A stretch of 64,000 bases of DNA, from positions 310,001 to 374,000 of the forward strand of contig NZNV01000017.1 in assembly GCA_002695025.1 (NCBI GenBank). The letters run 5' to 3'. The notes below the pieces were generated by a model. That model ran no database searches. It was not told the DNA's origin and saw nothing but the letters and a program-made list of their open reading frames with translations. Source of the stretch: Owenweeksia sp. GTDB lineage: Bacteria; Bacteroidota; Bacteroidia; Flavobacteriales; Schleiferiaceae. A program made the position numbers and the translations under genes. The stretch's first letter is position 1, and each line of letters starts with the position of its first letter. Of this stretch, positions 8,767 to 17,832 are shown piece after piece.

Positions 8767-10667
8767 GGCAATTGTTTGAGTTTAAAATTAATGTTGAGTC
8801 CTACACTGAATTGTGTGCCCGGCATAGGTCGGTTGCGGACCACCTGGTAATCATGGTCCCAAATATTTTCAATACGCAGGAATAGGCTCCCGTCCAGTTT
8901 TTTCCAATCGGTATCATAGCCCAGGTAAATGCTGCCCAAGTGGTAGGGTTCCAGGTACTCGCTATGATCAGAAGTAGTATAGGTATAACCGGTATACCGG
9001 TGCTGGTAGCGGAAGGTCAATAATTTGTAGCGGGTGGTGAAGCCTGCCATGCCGCTGTATACCGGTGTATAGATCAATTGTTTACCTAGAGAGGCATCAT
9101 TGGTTCTTGGCGACTTTTCGTTGGTGGAAAGCGTATAATTGGTAGTGAGGTTGAGGCCTAGCTGCCAGTTCCCACTTTTCCAGGATAGCTCCGAACGGCT
9201 TTCCAAACCACGGCTGTGTACTTCCAGCAGGTTTTGTGGCGACCATATCCCGGCCACAGGCAACCACACTATCCAGTTGGTGATCTGGCGGTTATATCCA
9301 CTCAGGCTGAGGCTGTAATCCCATTCATTAAGTTCGTGGCTCCATGTAGCACTTATTTCTTCTGCAAAACCATATTCAGACTGCAGGTCACGATTGCCAC
9401 CTGGTACCCAATACAGGTCGTTTAGGGTAGGGGCACGGTATACTTTGGAGAACTGACCTTTCAGTTCCAGTTGGGGCAAAACCTGCCATGAAAGCCCGCC
9501 CGTAAACGTAAAGGGTGCCACTTTACCGTCAATAATCTCCTGGCGGAGCATCAGGCTGAAATCCAGTACAGGCAGCACAGCCCAATGGTAGCCTCCGAAA
9601 AAGGACTGACGATACTGTTGGACCTTTCCCATGCTTCGGTAGGAGTCCACATCGGCCAGAAAAGTGGAGTGGTTAATACCAAGGTCCAGGCTATGGTGCT
9701 GTGCCATCCGGTAATTCAGTTCGGCTTCCGCCATCAGGCTTTGATAGCCGTTATGGTAAAGAGTATCCGCAGTGATACTATGGTAAAACTGATCTTCATT
9801 AAAGTAGGCACCTCTCACCTTGAGGTTGGCCTTTTTAAAGGAATGCAGCCATTGGCTGGTGAGCCGGATCACATCATCTTTTTGGTTGGAGAGTGAGCTC
9901 TCAAACAAACTCGGTGGAATGTTACGATCGGTCTTTTGTAACCAGAGATGGGTGTTCAGGAGGTCTTTGGTACCAAGCCGGATGTGATTTTCAGAAAGTA
10001 GGCCCAGGTTGGAAAGTTGGTTGTTGCGCTGCTTCCTGTCCTCACCGGTAAAAGGATCAGTATAACCAAAGTCATTTTCAGCAGACTGGCGCGTTAGCAT
10101 AAGTCGGCCGGAGTAATTCCGGGAGCCATAACTCATCTGCAAATTTTGGCTGTAAGTGTCAAAACTTCCGGCCTGTAGACCAGCCCCGATGGTCAGGTGT
10201 GGTTTGAAATTGGCTTTATGGCCGAGGTGTATGGAGCCACCGATGGCTCCACTGCCCCAAAGTGCACTCGAAGCACCTGGTTGCACCTGAATTTCATCAA
10301 AGGAGTTTACCGGAAAAAGGCTCAGGTCAAATTGGCCGTTTAAGGGGCTGTTGATGTTGAAACCATTCCAGGTAACCACGGTCTGTTGGGCATTGGCTCC
10401 CCGGAAACTGGTGGTGGCCAGGTTTCCGGGGCTGTAGTGTTTCAGGTAAAATAAGCCCTCCTGGCTGAGTACTTCGGTAAGGCTTTGTCCGTTCCGGCCC
10501 TTAAGCCGGGTACTGTCTATCGTGATCAGTTCACTGCCTACCGCAAAATTGCGGGTGCGTGCTTCCACCACGTCTACAGTTTGCAGGTTTACGGTATCGG
10601 TTTGAGCATATCCGGTCAGCCTGCCAAGTAGCAAGATCAAAAAAAAGGATGAGCGCAGTTGAGCCAT
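8763..10667 (-). CDS. btuB: TonB-dependent outer-membrane receptor, BtuB-like (cobalamin)
   Basis: A 634-residue outer-membrane receptor: signal peptide (residues 1-21, ending GYAQ), a short TonB-box-like stretch TVDVVEA, a plug domain (about 40-150; FRGANAQQTVVTWNGFNIN and GSGAIGGSIHLG) and a 22-strand barrel to the C-terminus. It lacks the long carboxypeptidase-like N-terminal domain of SusC proteins and has BtuB size. The strongest functional evidence is the cobalamin riboswitch in its leader. TonB energises uptake across the outer membrane. The next gene is a DUF5074 lipoprotein overlapping by 4 bases. Cobalamin is the likely ligand; cobinamide or related corrinoids are possible. Confidence 0.88.
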   Translation of the reverse strand: MAQLRSSFFLILLLGRLTGYAQTDTVNLQTVDVVEARTRNFAVGSELITIDSTRLKGRNGQSLTEVLSQEGLFYLKHYSPGNLATTSFRGANAQQTVVTWNGFNINSPLNGQFDLSLFPVNSFDEIQVQPGASSALWGSGAIGGSIHLGHKANFKPHLTIGAGLQAGSFDTYSQNLQMSYGSRNYSGRLMLTRQSAENDFGYTDPFTGEDRKQRNNQLSNLGLLSENHIRLGTKDLLNTHLWLQKTDRNIPPSLFESSLSNQKDDVIRLTSQWLHSFKKANLKVRGAYFNEDQFYHSITADTLYHNGYQSLMAEAELNYRMAQHHSLDLGINHSTFLADVDSYRSMGKVQQYRQSFFGGYHWAVLPVLDFSLMLRQEIIDGKVAPFTFTGGLSWQVLPQLELKGQFSKVYRAPTLNDLYWVPGGNRDLQSEYGFAEEISATWSHELNEWDYSLSLSGYNRQITNWIVWLPVAGIWSPQNLLEVHSRGLESRSELSWKSGNWQLGLNLTTNYTLSTNEKSPRTNDASLGKQLIYTPVYSGMAGFTTRYKLLTFRYQHRYTGYTYTTSDHSEYLEPYHLGSIYLGYDTDWKKLDGSLFLRIENIWDHDYQVVRNRPMPGTQFSVGLNINFKLKQLP

Positions 10668-10773
10668 AATCTACATTTGGCTTTCGCGGAGAGCATAGGG
10701 TAAAAAGCAACAGAATAGAATACACCTGTAGTTTTCATCCAGCTTTTATCCCGAAAGCGGTAATGATCAAATG

Positions 10774-10950
10774 CATGAGGCAGGTCTTCTGACTTACACC
10801 CTGCAACCGGTCTTCCCATCCCGAGTACTCGGAACAGTGACAAAGAGGGGTTGCGCTTGGCGGTGCTTACAGCAGCGGGAACTGTCCCGGATTTACACCG
10901 GATTCCCTTTTAATCCCAGCGTCTGTCCTGACGCTGAAAACCAAATGCGG
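10774..10950 (-). promoter_or_regulatory. Cobalamin riboswitch
   Basis: Read on the minus strand, the leader contains the conserved core GGGAATCCGGTGTAAATCC, then GGGACAGTTCCCGCTGCTGT, and ends with AGTCAGAAGACCTGCC (from about 10794 down to 10779). These are the diagnostic B12-riboswitch elements in the right order and spacing. It begins just after a TACATTTG promoter box and ends about 105 bases before the btuB start, so it most likely represses btuB and the following lipoprotein when adenosylcobalamin is bound. Boundaries are by eye. Confidence 0.93.
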
Positions 10951-10952
10951 GG

Positions 10953-10960
10953 CAAATGTA
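10953..10960 (-). promoter_or_regulatory. -7 promoter element upstream of the cobalamin riboswitch
   Basis: The minus strand reads TACATTTG, matching TAnnTTTG, immediately before the first conserved riboswitch bases. This positions transcription start so that the whole aptamer is transcribed. No good -33 TTTG was found at the right distance. Confidence 0.55.
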
Positions 10961-11000
10961 TCAAAATAATTAGTGCGCATAATGGCCCGAAGAAATTGGT

Positions 11001-11204
11001 TCAATCCTGGTATTCAAGCAGGTCGCCCGGTTGGCAATTCAGCTCTTTACACAGTGCTTCCAGGGTGGAAAAACGTATAGCCCTGGCCTTGCCGGTTTTT
11101 AAAATGGACAAATTAGCTTCGGTAATGCCAATGCTTTCCGCCAGGTCTTTGGAGCGTACCTTTCGCTTGGCCATCATTACATCCAGGTTTACAATTATAG
11201 CCAT
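11001..11204 (-). CDS. YozG-type helix-turn-helix regulator
   Basis: A 67-residue Cro/C1-family DNA-binding protein: MAKRKVRSKDLAESIGITEANLS is the first helices and turn, and AIRFSTLEALCKELNCQPGDLLEY the last. This type pairs with DUF2975 membrane proteins in many Firmicutes and Bacteroidota. Its start overlaps the stop of the DUF2975 gene (TGATG at 11202-11206), so it is coexpressed with it. Two identical palindromes upstream of the operon (11821-11841 and 11881-11897) are candidate operators for autoregulation. Confidence 0.9.
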   Translation of the reverse strand: MAIIVNLDVMMAKRKVRSKDLAESIGITEANLSILKTGKARAIRFSTLEALCKELNCQPGDLLEYQD

Positions 11205-11806
11205 CAGATAGTAAGTTCTTGTTCTTCTTTCATTTTAAGGGCTTCTCCAAAAGCTACGGTAATGGCATACAGTAGAAAACCGATTACTAATAGTGTGAAG
11301 TCTATATCTCCTGACCACTGGTAAGTAAAGCCTTCAGGCAGAGTATAGGTGTGATCAATAACCAGTAAAAAGATCAGCTCTAAAATACCGGAAAAAAGCG
11401 GGGCCAGGATGAGTAACCACGCCACCCGTTTAAGCCGGATGATATTCAGGTAACGAAAAACGTTCTTATCGCTCACGTCCTGTACAATGTTCAAAATAGC
11501 CTGAAGTATCCAAAGGAGATAGACAAACACCGTAATGATAGCAAAAACTTTAAGCCACCTGAGTTGCCAGCTTATCGGCATTTCGGTATCAATACCGCCA
11601 ACGGAAAGATGGATGCCGTTTGTAGTAGTAAGCATTTGATCTAATTGATCCTGTAGTTTTTCATCCGTAATGGATACTACTGGAGATTCTACAATAATGG
11701 GTTCGTCTTTAATAAATAATATAATGACCAATGCTAGTCCGCCAATGATGATGCCGGCCCATTTAAGGAAGATCAGAATGCTGCTGATGATTTTAAGTTT
11801 ATTCAT
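11204..11806 (-). CDS. DUF2975 four-helix membrane protein
   Basis: About 200 residues from the ATG at 11804-11806 (MNKLKIISSILIFLKWAGII), with four hydrophobic segments near residues 8-30, 85-110, 125-150 and 165-190, the DUF2975 layout. The frame is open upstream to 11959, but that would add a second hydrophobic leader and cross two palindromic sites, so I prefer the inner start. Function unknown; the family is almost always followed by a small HTH gene, as here. The pair may sense a membrane signal and release or control the regulator, which is inference. Confidence 0.82.
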   Translation of the reverse strand: MNKLKIISSILIFLKWAGIIIGGLALVIILFIKDEPIIVESPVVSITDEKLQDQLDQMLTTTNGIHLSVGGIDTEMPISWQLRWLKVFAIITVFVYLLWILQAILNIVQDVSDKNVFRYLNIIRLKRVAWLLILAPLFSGILELIFLLVIDHTYTLPEGFTYQWSGDIDFTLLVIGFLLYAITVAFGEALKMKEEQELTI

Positions 11807-11820
11807 GCTAAAAGGAAATT

Positions 11821-11841
11821 TATTATTGAAAAACAATAATA
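11821..11841. promoter_or_regulatory. Palindrome 1, candidate operator of the DUF2975/HTH operon
   Basis: A perfect 8-base inverted repeat TATTATTG - AAAAA - CAATAATA, 15 bases before the DUF2975 start. Its core TTATTG-N5-CAATAA recurs at 11881-11897. The 58-base centre-to-centre distance is between 5 and 6 helical turns. A transcriptional operator bound by the downstream HTH protein is likely; a hairpin in the leader RNA is the alternative. Confidence 0.55.
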
Positions 11842-11880
11842 GAATGAAAAAAGAAAATAACCAATTGAATCGGCAAAAGA

Positions 11881-11897
11881 TTATTGATAAACAATAA
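11881..11897. promoter_or_regulatory. Palindrome 2, candidate operator of the DUF2975/HTH operon
   Basis: TTATTG - ATAAA - CAATAA, an exact repeat of the arms of the palindrome at 11821-11841 with the same 5-base spacer length. Two copies of one palindrome in one promoter favour a repressor-binding site. Confidence 0.55.
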
Positions 11898-12029
11898 CTG
11901 AATAAAATCTGGGCCGGTTGAAACAGGGTGCGGTCTAACTTTTCAAAGCTTATCAACATTCCTTTTTTGCTCGTAACGTTTACGTAACTTTAAGCTCTGT
12001 TTTCTGAAATCATAAAGATCTAGTTCCTA

Positions 12030-15000
12030 GTGTTTTTAATATTCGATACCGAGACTACCGGCCTTCCCATACGCGATGATGCGCCATTAACGGATTTTGA
12101 GAACTGGCCCCGCGCGGTACAAATTTCCTGGCAGTTGCACGACCTGGAAGGAAAGCTGGTTGAGGTCAAGGATTTTGTGATCCGGCCGGATGGTTTTGAC
12201 ATACCTTACAACGCGGCCAAGGTACACGGTATCACTACCGAGGTGGCTGAACATTACGGTGTTCCCCTTGAGGAGGCTATGGCTGAATTCAGTGAGGCGG
12301 TTAAGAAGTCCAAATACCTGGTGGGTCATAATATCCAGTTTGATATCAATATCCTGGGTTGTGAGTACTTGCGCCTTGGGCAGGACAACCTGCTGGAGGG
12401 TATGCCTGATATTGATACCAGCAAGGAAACCACCAACTATTGCCAGTTGCCCGGAGGTAAAGGAGGAGGCTTTAAGTATCCGAAGCTGGAAGAGCTTTAC
12501 CAAAAACTCTTTAACGAAGGTTTTGCTGAAGCGCATAATGCCGCTGCAGATGTGGAAGCCACTACCCGTGCTTTCCTGGAGTTGGTGAGGATAGGGGTTT
12601 TTACCAATGAAAGACTGGATTTTTCCCCTGAAGATAAACAGGCTTTTCTGCGGAACTACCCGGATACAGTGCAGCCCATCGGGCTTAAAGTGGAATCGTT
12701 CAAGGAACTGGCCCGTAAACTCCGGGAAAAGAGCGCAGACGGAACCACCGAAGTGGTGGAGGAAGTAGTGGATGCCAGCCAGGAGTTTGTTCACCTTCAT
12801 GTGCATACGCAGTTTTCAATCCTGCAGGCTACTTGTGAGATCAATGACTTGATCGCCAAGGCCAAGGAATTGGGTATGCCAGCCGTGGCCATGACGGACC
12901 ATAGCAATTTGTACGGGGCTTTCCAGTTTGTACAAACCGCCCTCAAAAATGATATTAAACCCATCCTGGGTTGTGAATTCCAGGTGTGCCGTGATCATGC
13001 CGATAAAACGGTGAAGGATAACGGCTACCAGCAGGTGTTTATCGCTAAGACCAAGAATGGTTATCACAATCTCGCCAAGTTATCTTCCATAGGCTACGTG
13101 GATGGCTTTTACTACGTCCCCCGTATTGATAAGGAATTGATCCAACAATACAAGGATGACCTTATAGCGGTTACCGGTAACCTGTACGGTGAGATCCCTT
13201 CGCTGATACTTAACGTGGGAGAAAAACAGGCCGAGGAGGCTTTTGTATGGTACCACGAGCAATTTGGCGATGATTTTTACGTGGAGCTGATGCGCCACGG
13301 GGATGCTACCGATGAAGAAAGAGAGCGGGAAGACGTAGTAAACCAAACCTTGCTGCGCTTTGCCGAAAAATACGGGGTGAAATACTTTGCCTCCAACAAT
13401 GTGTATTATCTCAGCCGCGAAGATGCCAATGCGCATGACATCCTCCTTTGTGTAAAGGATTCGGAATATCAATCCACGCCTAAAGGCCGTGGGCGCGGTT
13501 TCCGTTTTGGCTTTCCCAATGAAGAGTTTTATTTCAAGAGTTCTACAGAAATGCAGGAACTCTTTAAAGACCTTCCTGAAGCCATTTCCACCACCGTTGA
13601 AATTGCTGATAAAATTGAAAGTTTTTCCCTGGCCAGGGATGTGCTGCTTCCCAAATTTGAGATCCCTGAAGAATTCAAGGACCCCCTGGATGATGAGGAT
13701 GGTGGTAAAAGAGGGGAGAACGCCTATCTCCGCCATATTACCTACGAAGGAGCCAAAAAACGTTACGGTGAGATCACCGATGAAATAAAAGAGCGGCTGG
13801 ACTTTGAGTTGGCCACCATTGCCAATACCGGTTATCCTGGTTACTTTCTTATTGTTCAGGATTTTACCAGCCAGGCCCGTAAAATGGGTGTTAGTGTGGG
13901 GCCGGGCCGTGGTTCAGCGGCCGGTTCAGCGGTAGCCTATTGCATAGGTATTACCAATGTGGATCCCATCGCCTACGATCTGCTGTTTGAGCGTTTTCTC
14001 AACCCGGACCGTGTTTCTCTCCCGGATATCGATATTGACTTTGACGATGAAGGCCGTGGAAAGATCATCGACTGGGTGGTGAATAAATATGGCAAAAGCC
14101 AGGTGGCCCAGATCATCACCTACGGTACCATGGCCGCCAAATCTGCTATTCGCGATACCGGCCGGGTACTGCAATTGCCCTTATCGGATACCGACCGTAT
14201 TGCCAAGCTGGTACCCGATACCAAGCTCGCCAAACTGTTTAGTTGGGATGATAAGCAGTTGAGTTCACAGCTCAATGGTGATGCTTACCAGATGGGAAAA
14301 CAACTTCGCGAGCTGGCCGAAACCCAGGGGCCGGAAGCCGAGGTGGTGAACCAGGCCCGTATCCTGGAAGGGTCAGTACGGAATACCGGTATACACGCCT
14401 GTGGAGTGATTATCACGCCTGATGACATTACCAAGTTCATTCCGGTAGGAACGGCTAAGGATTCCGAACTGTTAGTTACACAGTTTGATAACTCCGTGGT
14501 AGAATCAGCCGGTATGCTGAAGATGGACTTCCTGGGGTTGAAAACCCTGAGTATCATTAAGGATGCCATTGCCATTATAAAGGATAAACACGGGGTTGAG
14601 ATTGACCCGGACCAGATCCCGCTGGATGATCCCAAAACCTTTGAATTGTACCAAAGGGGGGAAACCAACGGTACCTTCCAGTTTGAAAGTGCGGGAATGC
14701 AGAAGCACCTCAAGGCACTTAAACCTGATAAGTTTGAGGATCTCATTGCCATGAACGCCCTCTACCGCCCGGGACCGCTGGAATACATCCCCAACTTTAT
14801 CAAGCGTAAGCACGGAGAGGAGGAGATCAGCTATGACCTGGCTGAGATGGAGGAATACCTGGCCGAAACCTACGGGATTACCGTATACCAGGAGCAAGTG
14901 ATGCTCCTTTCACAAAAGCTGGCCGGCTTTACCAAGGGTGAGGCCGATAAGCTGCGGAAGGCGATGGGTAAGAAGCTTCGTGACGTACTGGACCAGATGA

Positions 15001-16343
15001 AGCCCAAGTTCATTGAGGGTGGAAAGGAAAGGGGGCACGATCCGGATATTCTTGAAAAGGTTTGGAAAGACTGGGAAGCCTTTGCGGCCTATGCTTTTAA
15101 TAAGTCTCACTCTACCTGCTATTCCGTGGTGGCCTTCCATACGGGTTACCTTAAGGCCAATTACCCGGCTGAATATATGGCTTCGGTGCTTACCCATAAC
15201 ATGAATGACATCAAGAAGGTAACCTTCTTCATGGAAGAGTGTAAGCGTATGGGTATCCCGGTTCTGGGGCCGGATGTGAACGAATCACAATTGAAGTTTA
15301 CCGTAAACGCCAAGGGTGAGATACGTTTTGGCCTGGGGGGAATGAAAGGCGTGGGAGAAGGCGCTGTAATGACCATCGTTAACGAGCGCCTGGAGAATGG
15401 TCCCTACCGTAATATTTTTGACCTGCTGAAGCGGGTAGACCTGCGTGCAGTGAATAAAAAGACCCTGGAGAACCTGGCTTTGGGCGGGGCTTTTGATGCC
15501 TTCCCCAATGAACACCGCGCAGTGTATTTCTACCAGAACGGGGATGATCGAACTTTCCTGGAACGGGCTATGAAGTACGCACAAATGCTGAAAGCCCAGG
15601 AAGAGTCATCCCAGGTATCCCTTTTTGGTGAAGCCCAGGAGGTGAGTTTGCCGGAACCTGACATTCCAGTAGTGGCGCCCTGGCCACGCCTGATGCTTTT
15701 GGGTAAGGAAAAGGAAGTAAACGGTATTTACCTGAGCAGCCATCCGCTGGATGATTTCAAATACGAGCTCAAAATGCTGTGTTCCCATGAGCTGAGAAGC
15801 TTTGCCAGTTTTGACGGTATTACAGATTTTACGGTAGGCGGTATTATTTCGGATGTACGTCATGCCACTACCCGCAAGGGAAAACCCTTTGGCGTGTTTA
15901 CGCTGGAGGATTTTTCCGGCAACCATGAGTTTGCTCTCTTCGGTGAAGAATACCTCACCTTCAAACCTTACCTGGATACCAATGTTATGCTGATGGTAAA
16001 AGGTTATATAAACCGTTACGCCCCAGGCTGGGAAGGAGCCCAACCACGAGTGGAGCCTAAACTTAAACAGGTTACCTTACTGCAGGATGTAATGGAGCAA
16101 ATGGGGCAATCGGTAAGCCTTACCATAGCTTTAAACGATGTAACCCGTGAAAATATAGAGGTTATCAATGATATAGTTGAGAAACATAAGGGTAAGAAAA
16201 GGTTAAATTTAATGATCTTTGACCCCGAGAAACCTAAGGTGAACGTTAAGATGCCGCGTAGGAGCAGCGGAGTGGAAATTTCCAGGGAGTTACTGGATGT
16301 GTTGAATGAAACACCTTTTGTAAAAATGCAGTTGAACGCCTAA
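12030..16343 (+). CDS. dnaE: DNA polymerase III alpha subunit with N-terminal proofreading-type exonuclease domain
   Basis: A 1437-residue replicative polymerase. Residues 1-200 are a DnaQ-like DEDD exonuclease (FDTETTG with D6 and E8; VGHNIQFDINIL; HNAAADVEAT). The PHP domain starts near 253 (FVHLHVHTQFS). The C-family polymerase core holds VGPGRGSAAGSAVAY (~620) and the catalytic aspartates PDIDIDFDD (~664), followed by the fingers, helix-hairpin-helix and OB domains. Exonuclease plus DnaE in one chain is usual in Bacteroidota, giving ~1430-1500 residues. The start is a GTG; the only alternative would cut into the exonuclease D-x-E motif. It is transcribed away from the DUF2975 operon; TAACTTTA at 11985-11992 may be its -7 box. 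Confidence 0.96.
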   Translation: MFLIFDTETTGLPIRDDAPLTDFENWPRAVQISWQLHDLEGKLVEVKDFVIRPDGFDIPYNAAKVHGITTEVAEHYGVPLEEAMAEFSEAVKKSKYLVGHNIQFDINILGCEYLRLGQDNLLEGMPDIDTSKETTNYCQLPGGKGGGFKYPKLEELYQKLFNEGFAEAHNAAADVEATTRAFLELVRIGVFTNERLDFSPEDKQAFLRNYPDTVQPIGLKVESFKELARKLREKSADGTTEVVEEVVDASQEFVHLHVHTQFSILQATCEINDLIAKAKELGMPAVAMTDHSNLYGAFQFVQTALKNDIKPILGCEFQVCRDHADKTVKDNGYQQVFIAKTKNGYHNLAKLSSIGYVDGFYYVPRIDKELIQQYKDDLIAVTGNLYGEIPSLILNVGEKQAEEAFVWYHEQFGDDFYVELMRHGDATDEEREREDVVNQTLLRFAEKYGVKYFASNNVYYLSREDANAHDILLCVKDSEYQSTPKGRGRGFRFGFPNEEFYFKSSTEMQELFKDLPEAISTTVEIADKIESFSLARDVLLPKFEIPEEFKDPLDDEDGGKRGENAYLRHITYEGAKKRYGEITDEIKERLDFELATIANTGYPGYFLIVQDFTSQARKMGVSVGPGRGSAAGSAVAYCIGITNVDPIAYDLLFERFLNPDRVSLPDIDIDFDDEGRGKIIDWVVNKYGKSQVAQIITYGTMAAKSAIRDTGRVLQLPLSDTDRIAKLVPDTKLAKLFSWDDKQLSSQLNGDAYQMGKQLRELAETQGPEAEVVNQARILEGSVRNTGIHACGVIITPDDITKFIPVGTAKDSELLVTQFDNSVVESAGMLKMDFLGLKTLSIIKDAIAIIKDKHGVEIDPDQIPLDDPKTFELYQRGETNGTFQFESAGMQKHLKALKPDKFEDLIAMNALYRPGPLEYIPNFIKRKHGEEEISYDLAEMEEYLAETYGITVYQEQVMLLSQKLAGFTKGEADKLRKAMGKKLRDVLDQMKPKFIEGGKERGHDPDILEKVWKDWEAFAAYAFNKSHSTCYSVVAFHTGYLKANYPAEYMASVLTHNMNDIKKVTFFMEECKRMGIPVLGPDVNESQLKFTVNAKGEIRFGLGGMKGVGEGAVMTIVNERLENGPYRNIFDLLKRVDLRAVNKKTLENLALGGAFDAFPNEHRAVYFYQNGDDRTFLERAMKYAQMLKAQEESSQVSLFGEAQEVSLPEPDIPVVAPWPRLMLLGKEKEVNGIYLSSHPLDDFKYELKMLCSHELRSFASFDGITDFTVGGIISDVRHATTRKGKPFGVFTLEDFSGNHEFALFGEEYLTFKPYLDTNVMLMVKGYINRYAPGWEGAQPRVEPKLKQVTLLQDVMEQMGQSVSLTIALNDVTRENIEVINDIVEKHKGKKRLNLMIFDPEKPKVNVKMPRRSSGVEISRELLDVLNETPFVKMQLNA

Positions 16344-16395
16344 CGCCATAATGGCGGGAAGTCAGAAAAATGACCCTTTGGTTCGTTGTTTGTAC

Positions 16396-16403
16396 TAAAT
16401 TTG
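16396..16403 (+). promoter_or_regulatory. -7 promoter element for trxA
   Basis: TAAATTTG matches TAnnTTTG and lies 34 bases before the trxA ATG. A TTTG at 16377-16380 could be the -33 box, but the 15-base spacing is shorter than usual. Confidence 0.55.
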
Positions 16404-16437
16404 AAACACTTATTTATTAATCAGAATAACTATAGCA

Positions 16438-16758
16438 ATGGCAGTTGAAATAACAGATGCTAACTTCGAAGATGTAGTATTAAAATCCGATAAGCCTGTA
16501 TTGGTAGATTTTTGGGCAGAATGGTGTGGTCCATGCCGTATGGTAGGTCCTATCGTTGAAGAACTGGCTACCGAATACGATGGCAAAGCCGTAGTGGGAA
16601 AAGTGAATGTAGATGAGAATTCGGAAATTTCCATGAAGTACGGTATCCGTAACATTCCAACTCTTTTGGTTTTTAAAGGAGGAGAAATTGTTGACAAGCA
16701 GGTTGGTGTAGCACCTAAAAATGTGCTTTCCGGAAAGCTTGATGCGCACATGGCGTAA
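16438..16758 (+). CDS. trxA: Thioredoxin
   Basis: A 106-residue thioredoxin with the active site WCGPC (residues 29-33 region, DFWAEWCGPCRM), the cis-proline segment RNIPTLLVF and the FKGGE loop. No signal peptide, so it is cytoplasmic and acts as a general disulfide reductase with thioredoxin reductase. It has its own -7 box upstream and an intrinsic terminator just downstream, so it is probably monocistronic. Confidence 0.97.
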   Translation: MAVEITDANFEDVVLKSDKPVLVDFWAEWCGPCRMVGPIVEELATEYDGKAVVGKVNVDENSEISMKYGIRNIPTLLVFKGGEIVDKQVGVAPKNVLSGKLDAHMA

Positions 16759-16778
16759 GTCATAAAGAATATATCCTT

Positions 16779-16807
16779 AAGCCCCTGAGATCTTCGGGGG
16801 CTTTTTT
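16779..16807 (+). terminator. Intrinsic terminator after trxA
   Basis: AAGCCCC and GGGGGCTT form a stem around a short loop, followed by a run of six T. It starts about 20 bases after the trxA stop. Confidence 0.85.
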
Positions 16808-16887
16808 ATTGGAATAATTTACCGTAAACTAAGGTTTGCAAGAAAGTGCGGCTAAATCATCCTATCTTGTCGCACAACTAACAGAAT

Positions 16888-17829
16888 ATGGACAGAGGAA
16901 CCTTTGATCTTCAGCATTACCGCGACCTGGAACACCTGGAGTTGTACGCCCGCCAAGTGGTGGAAGGCTTCATTACCGGTTTGCATAAAAGTCCGTATCA
17001 CGGTTTTTCAGTAGAGTTTTCCGAACACCGTATTTACAATCCCGGGGAGAGTACCCGAAACATTGACTGGAAGTTATACGGACGCACAGACCGATTGTAC
17101 ACCAAGCGCTACGAAGAAGAGACAAACCTTCGCTGTCACATGGTTATTGATACTTCCGGCAGTATGTTTTATCCGCTGGATCGCTTATGGAATACCCGTG
17201 AACCCAATAAGGTCCTGTTTTCTTCTGTTTCAGCATTAGCTATTATGCAGTTGATGCGCAAGCAGCGCGATGCCGTAGGCCTCACCCTCTTTGGTCAGGC
17301 AGATGTGAAAACCGATGCCCGTTCCACCCGGCAGCATCATAAAGCCATAACCGTTGAACTGGGTAAAGTGCTGATGGAACATGATCCGGAAGCCAAACCT
17401 GAAACTAAAACCAGCCTGGCAGATAGCCTGCATGTGTTGGCTGAGCGTATTCCTAAACGTTCTATGGTGCTGTTGTTTTCCGACCTTTTTGACATGCAGG
17501 AGAATGAAGAAGCGGTTTTTGATGCCTTGCAACACCTGAAATACAATAAACATGAAGTGGTCATCTTCTGGACCACGGATCACCAGACCGAGCTCGACTT
17601 CTCCTTTGAAGAGCGCCCCTATCGTTTCATAGACCTGGAAAGTAAAGCTGTGGTAAAGATGAACCCGGCTGAGGTTCGTACCCATTACCGCCAGGAGATG
17701 GAGCGCTTTGCCCATGATTTAAAAGTACGGTGTATGCAGTATAAAATAGACCTGGTGGAGGCCGATGTGCGCAAGGGCTATTACCCGGTTATGGAGAGTT
17801 ATATCTTTAAACGGAGAAAGTTGTACTGA
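16888..17829 (+). CDS. DUF58 domain protein (vWA-like)
   Basis: A 313-residue DUF58 protein. The DUF58 signature is NPGESTRNIDWKLYGRTDRLY (near residues 51-70), followed by a von Willebrand A-type metal site VIDTSGSM (D-x-S-G-S). DUF58 proteins usually accompany MoxR AAA ATPases and aerotolerance (BatA/B) genes; none is in this window, and this copy stands alone between trxA and a convergent pentapeptide-repeat gene. Cytoplasmic by sequence. Its partner and role are unknown. Confidence 0.88.
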   Translation: MDRGTFDLQHYRDLEHLELYARQVVEGFITGLHKSPYHGFSVEFSEHRIYNPGESTRNIDWKLYGRTDRLYTKRYEEETNLRCHMVIDTSGSMFYPLDRLWNTREPNKVLFSSVSALAIMQLMRKQRDAVGLTLFGQADVKTDARSTRQHHKAITVELGKVLMEHDPEAKPETKTSLADSLHVLAERIPKRSMVLLFSDLFDMQENEEAVFDALQHLKYNKHEVVIFWTTDHQTELDFSFEERPYRFIDLESKAVVKMNPAEVRTHYRQEMERFAHDLKVRCMQYKIDLVEADVRKGYYPVMESYIFKRRKLY

Positions 17830-17832
17830 TCG

